Assembly: GCA_005885325.1 (NCBI GenBank)
Contig: VAYX01000148.1
Span: forward strand, 1 to 5,837
DNA: 5,837 bases
Source of the DNA: Actinomycetota bacterium
Lineage (GTDB): Bacteria > Actinomycetota > UBA4738 > HRBIN12
Reading direction: 5' to 3'
Of this stretch, positions 1 to 4,962 are shown piece after piece. The translations under genes were made by a program, and so were the position numbers. Each line of letters starts with the position of its first letter. The stretch's first letter is position 1. The notes below the pieces were generated by a model. It saw nothing but the letters and a program-made list of their open reading frames with translations, was not told the origin of the DNA and did no database searches.

Positions 1-2
1 GC

Positions 3-521
3 CTGGGCCTGGAGGACGTGGCCGTGGCGACGATCGACTCACCGGTCGGCGAGCTGCTCGTCGCGGGGACCCACCGGGGACTGGTCCGGGTGGCCTATCC
101 GGACGAGCCGCCGGATGTGGTGATCGAGGAGCTGGCGGAGACGCTCTCGCCCAGGGTCTTGGAGGATCCCCGGGCGCTGGACCTCGTGCGCCGCCAGCTG
201 GAGGAGTACTTCGAGGGACGGCGAGACCGGTTCGAGGTCCGGCTGGATTGGACGCTCGCCCCGAGCGGCTTCTCCCGCAAGGTGCTCGAGGCGACGGCTC
301 GGATCCCGTTCGGCTCGGTCTCGACCTACGGGGAGATGGCCAAGCGCGCGGGGAGCCCTCGAGCCGCCCGAGCCGCGGGGAACGCCCTGCACGACAACCC
401 GATCCCCATCGTCGTGCCGTGCCATCGGGTGGTTCCCTCCACCGGCGGGATCGGGAAGTACGGCGGCAGCGAGTGGCGGAAGGAGTTCCTGCTCCGCCTG
501 GAGGGGGCCCTGACCGAGTAG
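3..521 (+). CDS. ogt: Methylated-DNA--protein-cysteine S-methyltransferase, 5'-truncated by window edge
   Basis: Suicide DNA-repair protein that moves the alkyl group from O6-alkylguanine (or O4-alkylthymine) in DNA to its own cysteine. The C-terminal half has the family signature: STYGE, SPRAARAAGNA (Arg-finger and DNA-binding helix) and IPIVVPCHRVV, with the acceptor Cys codon at 420-422, then a closing GGIGKYGG and LLRLEG. No catalytic residue is missing. The N-terminal ribonuclease-H-like domain begins near TIDSPVGELLVAG. The frame is open to the left edge. The residues before TIDSPVG (LGLEDVAVA) resemble the N-terminally extended form of this enzyme that I recall from actinobacteria, so the true start probably lies upstream. 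Alternatives inside the window are GTG at 18 and GTG at 24; the latter has GGAGGA seven bases upstream. The product is cytoplasmic. It is separated by 77 bases from the next gene, which appears to have its own promoter. Confidence 0.95.
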   Translation: MGLEDVAVATIDSPVGELLVAGTHRGLVRVAYPDEPPDVVIEELAETLSPRVLEDPRALDLVRRQLEEYFEGRRDRFEVRLDWTLAPSGFSRKVLEATARIPFGSVSTYGEMAKRAGSPRAARAAGNALHDNPIPIVVPCHRVVPSTGGIGKYGGSEWRKEFLLRLEGALTE

Positions 522-586
522 GCGTGGGTCGCACGGGAGCCGAGCCCGCCTTGCGGCAGATGGTCCAGAACCCGGACGACGCCTCC

Positions 587-592
587 GATAAT
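587..592 (+). promoter_or_regulatory. -10-like hexamer GATAAT, leaderless-type
   Basis: GATAAT matches the sigma-70-type -10 consensus TATAAT at five of six positions in a very GC-rich background. It is followed by the six bases GGCCGC and then the ATG at 599, so transcription would begin at or near the start codon. No Shine-Dalgarno is visible before that ATG, and no convincing -35 lies 16-19 bases upstream. The same arrangement recurs before three other genes here. Confidence 0.6.
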
Positions 593-598
593 GGCCGC

Positions 599-1429
599 AT
601 GAGCGCCGGCCTGTTTCGGCGAGCCGCGGCGCGCCTGTCCGCCGCCCGGAGGGACGGTGGGTTCGGTCCCCGGCCGGGCATGGCGGCGGAGCCCGAACCC
701 ACCGCGCTTTCCGCCATGGCCCTGGGCGACGAGCACGCGCGGGCCTGGCTGGCCGAGCATCAACGCCCGGACGGAGGGTTCGCCCTCGTCGCCGGCGACG
801 TGGTGAGCGACGCGGCCACCGCGCTCGGCGCGCTCGCGCTCTCACCCGGAGAGGGCCGGGAACGGGCGCTCGACCACGTCGTGACCCATCAGGCCCAGCG
901 GCTGCCGGCCAACCCGGACTCTCCCCACGACCCCAGCCTCCGCGGCTGGGGATGGACGCCGGACACCTTCGGGTGGGTGGAGCCCACGGCCCACGCGGTG
1001 CTGGCCCTCCAGGTCCTGCGGCCGTCCGCCGGCGGTCCGCTGGCGGACGGCCTCGCGGTGCTGGCCGACCGGGAATGCGTCGGTGGCGGATGGAACTACG
1101 GGAACCGCGTCATCCTCGGCGTCGACCTTCCCCCGTACGCGCAGACCACCGCGGCGGCGTTGATCGCGCTCCAGGGAGCCGAGCCGGAGCTGTTCGCCCG
1201 AGGGCTGTCCGCCCTCGACCGACTGTGGAGGGCCGAGCGTCGCGGAGGGCTGTCGCTGGCCATGGCCCTGGTGGCCTTCCGGCTCGCCGGTGCGTCCGGC
1301 GCCGATGAGATCGAGCGGGCGCTCGAGGGCGAGCTCGAGCGGACGGCCCTCCTCGACGACACCGTGGCGCTGGCCTGGGCGGCCATCGCGACCGGCCCCG
1401 GCCTCGAGGCCATCCGGAGGCCCGCATGA
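599..1429 (+). CDS. Prenyltransferase/squalene-cyclase-type alpha-toroid repeat protein
   Basis: A 276-residue protein made of degenerate alpha-helical repeats typical of the terpenoid-cyclase/prenyltransferase (alpha6-alpha6 barrel) fold. Turn motifs are visible as RRDGGFG (17-23), QRPDGGF (55-61), GWGWTPD with WVEPTAHAVLAL (116-137) and GGGWNYG (162-168), with helical stretches such as TTAAALIAL between them. It is far shorter than squalene-hopene cyclase (about 600 residues). It lacks a visible DxDD protonation motif and has no signal peptide or membrane helix, so cyclase activity is not supported; a single-toroid, prenyl- or protein-binding role is possible. ATG 599 was chosen because of the GATAAT hexamer just upstream. 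ATG 560 and GTG 524 are in frame but have no ribosome-binding site. The stop overlaps the DUF362 start (ATGA), so the two are almost certainly cotranscribed and coupled. The fold is fairly sure; the function is unknown. Confidence 0.75.
   Translation: MSAGLFRRAAARLSAARRDGGFGPRPGMAAEPEPTALSAMALGDEHARAWLAEHQRPDGGFALVAGDVVSDAATALGALALSPGEGRERALDHVVTHQAQRLPANPDSPHDPSLRGWGWTPDTFGWVEPTAHAVLALQVLRPSAGGPLADGLAVLADRECVGGGWNYGNRVILGVDLPPYAQTTAAALIALQGAEPELFARGLSALDRLWRAERRGGLSLAMALVAFRLAGASGADEIERALEGELERTALLDDTVALAWAAIATGPGLEAIRRPA
1416..1420 (+). promoter_or_regulatory. Shine-Dalgarno GGAGG for the DUF362 gene
   Basis: GGAGG sits five bases before ATG 1426, inside the last codons of the preceding gene. 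It supports this start and the coupled reading of the pair, and contrasts with the lack of such a site before the first genes of the units in this window. Confidence 0.75.
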
Positions 1430-2490
1430 GCGGGCCCATCGATCGCCGCACGTTCCTGAAGCGTGCGGCGCAGGTCGGCGTCGGAGCCCTCGTCGTCGGC
1501 ACCGGGGCCGGGATCGCCGCGGAGGTCCTGCTCGACCGGTCGCGAAGACCCTGGGACGCCTCGTCCTTCCCACCACCGGGCCGGCCGAAGGTCGCCGTGG
1601 TCAGGGCGGCCTCCTACGACGTGGACCTGGAGGGGATCGTCCTGGACGGGCTCCGAGCGGTGGGCGCCGAGGTCGCCGGGCGGACCGTGGTGCTGAAGCC
1701 GAACTTCGTCGAGTTCGACCCCGGCGCGGCCATCAACACCGATCCCCGGTTGATCGCCGCGACCGTGCTGGCGATGCGCAGGCTGGGCGCCGCCGAGGTG
1801 ACGGTGGCGGAGGGCCCGGGACACCGGCGCGACACCCAGTTCGTCGTCCAGAGCTCCGGGCTGCTCGAGTTCCTCCACGACGTGGACGCGCCGTTCGTCG
1901 ATCTCAACTCCGCGGCGCTCGTGGCCCGCCGCCTCCACAGCTCGTTCACCGACCTCAACGAGCTGTGGCTCCCCCAGCCGATCGTCGACGCCGACATCGT
2001 GGTGTCGATGCCCAAGATGAAGACCCATCACTGGGCGGGGGTCACGCTGTCGCTGAAGAACTGCTTCGGGTGCGTTCCGGGGCGCGTGTACGGATGGCCG
2101 AAGAACGTCCTGCACTGGGCGGGGCTGACGGAGGCCATCGTCGACGTCTCGGCGGCCGTCCGGCCCCACCTGCAGATCGTCGACGGCATCGTGGGGATGC
2201 AGGGCAACGGGCCCATCCAAGGCATCCCCATGCAGGCCGGCATGCTCGTGTTCGGGGCCGATCCCGTCGCCACGGACGTCACGGCGGCCCGCCTGATGGG
2301 CTTCGACCCGGCACGCGTGCCATCCATCGCCGAAGCCGCCCGGTTCCTGGGTCAGGGCGACCCCGAGCGCATCGACCAGGTGGGCGAGGACGTCGAACGC
2401 TCCGCGGTGGACTTCGCCACCCTCCCCCAGTTCCTGGGGATGAAGGTGGGAGCAGCGCCCGGCGGAGGGGTGGCCCCGGGCCCCGCATGA
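1426..2490 (+). CDS. DUF362 domain protein with Tat-type signal
   Basis: A 354-residue protein. Residues 6-12 are DRRTFLK, a twin-arginine motif, followed by a hydrophobic stretch (about 15-33). No clear AxA cleavage site is seen, so the product may be exported folded and stay membrane-anchored. From about residue 50 it follows the DUF362 pattern: KVAVVRA, TVVLKPNFVE, a central VAEGPGHRRDT, then VSMPKMKTHHWAGVTLSLKN (about 194-212) and YGWPKN, and finally VDGIVGMQGNGP and FGADPVATDVTAARLMG. No ferredoxin-type 4Fe-4S cluster motif, which some DUF362 proteins carry, is present. A Cys-Phe-Gly-Cys pair (C213, C216) lies in the conserved core. The biochemical role of DUF362 is not established to my knowledge. 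The four-base overlap with the toroid gene argues for a joint function. The Tat signal suggests a folded, perhaps cofactor-bearing product outside the cytoplasm, while its partner has no export signal. Confidence 0.9.
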   Translation: MSGPIDRRTFLKRAAQVGVGALVVGTGAGIAAEVLLDRSRRPWDASSFPPPGRPKVAVVRAASYDVDLEGIVLDGLRAVGAEVAGRTVVLKPNFVEFDPGAAINTDPRLIAATVLAMRRLGAAEVTVAEGPGHRRDTQFVVQSSGLLEFLHDVDAPFVDLNSAALVARRLHSSFTDLNELWLPQPIVDADIVVSMPKMKTHHWAGVTLSLKNCFGCVPGRVYGWPKNVLHWAGLTEAIVDVSAAVRPHLQIVDGIVGMQGNGPIQGIPMQAGMLVFGADPVATDVTAARLMGFDPARVPSIAEAARFLGQGDPERIDQVGEDVERSAVDFATLPQFLGMKVGAAPGGGVAPGPA

Positions 2491-2506
2491 CGGGCCGACC
2501 CATGGC

Positions 2507-2536
2507 CTGACGCAAACGCCCCCGGCGCGGGATGAT
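2507..2536 (+). promoter_or_regulatory. Putative promoter for the lipoprotein gene
   Basis: CTGACG (2507-2512) matches four of six positions of the TTGACA -35 consensus. GATGAT (2531-2536) is a -10-like hexamer, and the spacer is 18 bases. The hexamer is followed by GGCCGGAC and the ATG at 2545, so a transcript would have no or almost no leader. The site lies in the 54-base gap after the DUF362 gene. Confidence 0.5.
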
Positions 2537-2544
2537 GGCCGGAC

Positions 2545-3510
2545 ATGCGATCTCGCCGGGTTGCCTTGCTCGCGCTCGTGCCGGCCCTCGCGCTGCTTGC
2601 CTCCTGTTCGTCCTCGGGCTCGACCGACGCATCGCCGAGCGCCAAGGATCGGATCCAGGCAGAGGTGGCAAGCACCGACCTGTACGTGAACGCCCCTCAG
2701 CGGGTGGCGGTGGGGCTGTTCCTCGCCAGCGGGAAGCTGCTGAGCTTTGGCTCGGTCGGCTTCCAGTTCTTCTATCTCGGCACCGAGCAGCAGCCGATCG
2801 CTCCGCAGGCCGGTCCCGAGGCCACGGCGACCTTCATCCCTACGCCGGGGACCCCACAGGGATCCGGCTCGTCCCCCACGATCACCGATCCCTCGACGGC
2901 GCGCGGCGTGTACGAGGCGGAGAACGTCCGGTTCGATTCCCCCGGGATCTGGCAGGTCCAGGTGACCGCCGACATCAGCGGGACCGGGACGCAGAAGGCG
3001 GGGAAGGCATTCGTCGTCGAGGCGCAGCCCCTCCTGCCGGCCCCGGGCCAGCCCGCGCTGCGAACCGAGAACCTGACCATCCACTCGAAGGGCGTCCCGC
3101 TCGCAGCGATCGACTCGGGCGCCACCGTCGACGGCGCGATCCCCGATCCGGGCCTCCACGAATGGACGATCGCGGACGCCATCGCCCAGCACCGGCCCGT
3201 GCTCGTCGTGTTCGCCACCCCCGTCTACTGCATCAGCCGGTTCTGCGGTCCAGTGACGGACGCGGTGGAGCAGCTCTCAAAGACGTATGCGAACCGGGCG
3301 GAGTTCATCCACGTCGAGATCTGGCGGAACTTCAAGAAGCACGTCATCAACCAGGCCGCTGCCGAATGGCTCTACCGCAACAAGACCCTCACCGAGCCCT
3401 GGCTGTACCTGATCGGGGCGAACGGCATGATCCTTGACCGGTGGTCGAGCCTGTTCGACGTCCAGGAGGTGGCGAAGGATCTCCAGCAGCTCCCGCCGAT
3501 GAAGGGCTAG
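2545..3510 (+). CDS. Lipoprotein with N-terminal beta-rich domain and C-terminal thioredoxin-like domain
   Basis: A 321-residue protein. The start MRSRR plus a hydrophobic run ends in lipobox LASC (18-21), so Cys21 should be lipidated and the protein held outside the membrane. A Ser-rich linker follows. Residues about 42-160 look beta-rich and Ig-like (for example PQRVAVGLF, VGFQFFYLG, SPGIWQVQVTADI). From about 205 the sequence follows a thioredoxin-like fold: PVLVVFATP, then C229-ISRF-C234-GPV, a helix EQLSKTYA, a strand FIHVEIW, and TEPWLYLIGANGMILDRW, where the Pro probably matches the cis-Pro. The active site is odd. C234-G-P aligns with the first Cys of canonical CGPC, the second Cys is Val237, and an extra Cys lies five residues earlier. 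A thiol-disulfide, metallochaperone or non-redox role is possible. The ATG 2545 start is supported by the signal sequence beginning right there. Confidence 0.87.
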   Translation: MRSRRVALLALVPALALLASCSSSGSTDASPSAKDRIQAEVASTDLYVNAPQRVAVGLFLASGKLLSFGSVGFQFFYLGTEQQPIAPQAGPEATATFIPTPGTPQGSGSSPTITDPSTARGVYEAENVRFDSPGIWQVQVTADISGTGTQKAGKAFVVEAQPLLPAPGQPALRTENLTIHSKGVPLAAIDSGATVDGAIPDPGLHEWTIADAIAQHRPVLVVFATPVYCISRFCGPVTDAVEQLSKTYANRAEFIHVEIWRNFKKHVINQAAAEWLYRNKTLTEPWLYLIGANGMILDRWSSLFDVQEVAKDLQQLPPMKG

Positions 3511-3525
3511 GCGGGACCGCCGCGC

Positions 3526-3531
3526 TACAGT
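3526..3531 (+). promoter_or_regulatory. -10-like hexamer TACAGT, leaderless-type
   Basis: TACAGT fits the TANNNT form of actinobacterial -10 elements and ends six bases (GCGGCC) before the GTG at 3538. No Shine-Dalgarno precedes that GTG. The gap to the upstream stop is only 27 bases, so readthrough from the lipoprotein gene is also possible. No -35 is evident. Confidence 0.5.
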
Positions 3532-3537
3532 GCGGCC

Positions 3538-4464
3538 GTGGACGTCCACGACCATCGCGTCCCCTCCCCCACGGACCGGGGGATCCGAGCCATCAGGTGG
3601 TCGCTGGCCGGCCTCGCCGTCACCGCGCTCCTGCAACTGCTGATCGTCGTGGTGAGCGGCTCGGTGGCACTTCTGGCCGACACGATCCACAACTTCGCGG
3701 ACTGCCTGACCGCCATCCCGCTGTGGGTGGCGTTCGTCATCGGGCGCCGGCCGGCCACGAAACGGTACTCGTACGGCTACGAGCGGGCGGAAGACCTGGC
3801 CGGCCTGTTCATCGTCCTCGTGATCGCGGCGTCCGCGGTCCTCGTTGCGTGGGAAGGCGTCGCGCGCCTCATGCACCCGCGTCCCGTCGACAACCTCCCC
3901 TGGGTGATCGCTGCCGGGGTCGCGGGGTTCGCCGGGAACGAGCTCGTCGCCGCCTACCGGATCCGGGAGGGCCGCCGGATCGGCTCGATGGCGCTGGTGG
4001 CCGATGGGCAGCACGCTCGAACCGACGGGTTGACCTCGCTCGGCGTGGTGGCCGGCGCGATCGGCGTGGCCCTTGGGCTCGACCGCGCGGACCCCCTCGC
4101 TGGCCTGGCCATCGCGGTGGTCGTCGTCTACGTCCTGTGGCACGCCGGTCGGAGCGTGGTCCATCGCATCCTGGACGGCACCGACGAGTCCACGGTGGTG
4201 ATGCTCGAGTCGGTCGCCGCTTCGGTGGCCGGCGTCGAGCACGTGACGTCGGCCCGGGCCAGATGGACGGGCCACGGGCTGAACGCCGACATGGAGATCC
4301 AGGTCGACGCGGCGCTCACCGTGGGCCAGGGCCACGCCATCGCCGAGGAGGTCGAACACGAGCTCCTCCACGCCCTTCCCGGGCTGAAGGGAGCCACCGT
4401 CCACGTGGACCCGCACGACCACGGCCCCGCCCGGGGGCCGGTCGCCCATCACCGGGAAGCGTGA
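3538..4464 (+). CDS. Cation diffusion facilitator family transporter, probably Zn(II) efflux
   Basis: A 308-residue inner-membrane metal/proton antiporter that exports divalent cations. Six membrane segments can be read at roughly 21-42, 43-70, 87-107, 121-140, 150-176 and 186-206, followed by a cytosolic domain. The transport site is intact: H51-xxx-D55 in ADTIHNFAD (segment 2) and H159-xxx-D163 in ADGQHARTD (segment 5). In the CDF family a His-Asp/His-Asp set is associated with Zn(II), sometimes with Co or Cd, whereas all-Asp sites are more promiscuous. YSYGYERAEDLAG before segment 3 is also family-typical. The C-terminal domain ends with VHVDPHDHG and a further His pair, candidate regulatory metal ligands. 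No His-rich loop lies between segments 4 and 5. GTG 3538 is the start supported by the upstream TACAGT hexamer. The stop is one base from the next gene, implying cotranscription and coupling. Confidence 0.95.
   Translation: MDVHDHRVPSPTDRGIRAIRWSLAGLAVTALLQLLIVVVSGSVALLADTIHNFADCLTAIPLWVAFVIGRRPATKRYSYGYERAEDLAGLFIVLVIAASAVLVAWEGVARLMHPRPVDNLPWVIAAGVAGFAGNELVAAYRIREGRRIGSMALVADGQHARTDGLTSLGVVAGAIGVALGLDRADPLAGLAIAVVVVYVLWHAGRSVVHRILDGTDESTVVMLESVAASVAGVEHVTSARARWTGHGLNADMEIQVDAALTVGQGHAIAEEVEHELLHALPGLKGATVHVDPHDHGPARGPVAHHREA
4454..4459 (+). promoter_or_regulatory. Probable Shine-Dalgarno GGGAAG for the PPOX gene
   Basis: GGGAAG is an imperfect purine-rich site six bases before GTG 4466, within the last codons of the transporter gene. 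With the one-base gap between stop and start it supports reinitiation or coupled translation. Confidence 0.5.
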
Positions 4465-4465
4465 G

Positions 4466-4876
4466 GTGGACGAGCGCGAGGCTCGGTCCCGGTTCGCCGC
4501 CGGGCGGGTGGCCCGTCTTGCCACCGTGCGCCCCGACGGATCCCCCCATCTCGTTCCCATCGTCTTCGCGCTCGATGGCGAGACGATCGTGTTCGCCGTC
4601 GATGACAAGCCCAAGGCCACCAGGAAGCTGCAGCGGCTGGCCAACATCCGGGGGGAACCACGCGTGAGCGTCCTGGTCGACCACTACGAAGAGGACTGGA
4701 CGGCCGTGTGGTGGGTCCGGGTCGACGGCCGGGCCCGCGTCGTCGACGCGGGGCCGGCCCTCGACCGCGCCGTCGGCCTGCTCGCGGAGAAGTACCACCA
4801 GTACGCAGCGGGCCCTCCGCCCGGCCCGGCCGTCCTCATCGACGCCGACACGTGGCGGTGGTGGTCCTCCAGCTGA
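4466..4876 (+). CDS. PPOX-class F420-dependent oxidoreductase, Rv0121c-like
   Basis: A 136-residue split-barrel protein of the pyridoxamine 5'-phosphate oxidase-like superfamily. The order of motifs is ARLATVRPDGSPHLVPIVFAL (about 16-36), a variable strand pair, DDKPKATRKLQRLANI, then PRVSVLVDHYEEDW and AVWWVRVDGRARVV, ending with EKYHQY, a Pro-rich PPPGP and DADTWRWWS. The DKPK, LVDHY, DW and WWVR segments match what I know of the Rv0121c group (TIGR03668), annotated as probable F420-dependent oxidoreductases; use of F420 rather than FMN here is by family inference, not visible directly. It is cytosolic and full-length for the family, with no signal peptide. It begins with GTG one base after the transporter stop, so it is the second gene of that unit. 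Why a metal exporter and a deazaflavin-type reductase are paired is unclear; it may be simple compaction. Confidence 0.88.
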   Translation: MDEREARSRFAAGRVARLATVRPDGSPHLVPIVFALDGETIVFAVDDKPKATRKLQRLANIRGEPRVSVLVDHYEEDWTAVWWVRVDGRARVVDAGPALDRAVGLLAEKYHQYAAGPPPGPAVLIDADTWRWWSSS

Positions 4877-4896
4877 TCGGTCGGCGGGGCTGACCA

Positions 4897-4930
4897 CCGG
4901 GGCCCGAATCGTTCCGATTCCTCGTCCCGG
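4897..4930 (+). other. Interrupted inverted repeat between PPOX and rhomboid genes
   Basis: An inner perfect repeat, GAATCG (4906-4911) and CGATTC (4915-4920) around a three-base centre, is nested in an outer arm pair CCGGGG (4897-4902) and TCCCGG (4925-4930). As RNA it could fold into a two-part hairpin with an internal loop and one G-U pair. No T-run follows, so it is not a standard intrinsic terminator. It ends 20 bases before the putative rhomboid -10 and could equally be an operator or a factor-assisted terminator for the upstream unit. Confidence 0.35.
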
Positions 4931-4949
4931 CGTACCGCCGCGGAGCCCG

Positions 4950-4955
4950 TAGGAT
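4950..4955 (+). promoter_or_regulatory. -10-like hexamer TAGGAT, leaderless-type
   Basis: TAGGAT fits TANNNT and ends seven bases (GGCCGGG) before ATG 4963, the spacing expected if transcription starts at the start codon. No -35 match is seen at the usual distance. A competing reading exists: ATG 4954 overlaps this hexamer, is in frame with the rhomboid, and has GGAG eight bases upstream. Confidence 0.5.
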
Positions 4956-4962
4956 GGCCGGG

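Noticed and set aside
551..556. TTGCGG as a -35 element for the toroid promoter
   Set aside because: The distance to GATAAT is 30 bases, far outside the usual 16-19.
248..598. In-frame upstream extension of the toroid protein into the alkyltransferase gene
   Set aside because: The extension overlaps conserved alkyltransferase coding sequence and has no family features. In-frame GTG 524 and ATG 560 lack ribosome-binding sites, while ATG 599 is directly preceded by a -10-like hexamer.
591..602. Mini-frame ATG GCC GCA TGA overlapping the toroid start, possible leader peptide
   Set aside because: If the GATAAT hexamer is the promoter, transcription starts after this ATG and it is never translated; three codons also carry no signal. 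It arises from the shared ATGGCCG string.
599..1429. Annotation as a true squalene-hopene cyclase or terpene synthase
   Set aside because: Less than half the usual length, with no DxDD motif and no second barrel domain; only the repeat fold is supported.
2479..2496. GC hairpin (GGCCC/GGGCC) over the DUF362 stop codon as a terminator
   Set aside because: Only five base pairs with an eight-base loop and no T-run; arms of this size are expected by chance in such GC-rich sequence.
1096..3192. Very long open frame on the minus strand (about 700 codons)
   Set aside because: It spans three well-supported + strand genes, is Arg/Gly/Asp-rich with no recognisable domain, and is the expected shadow of high GC at third codon positions. 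Other long frames at 3277-4647 and 4684-5703 (minus) and 3441-4667 and 1290-2510 (plus) were rejected for the same reason.
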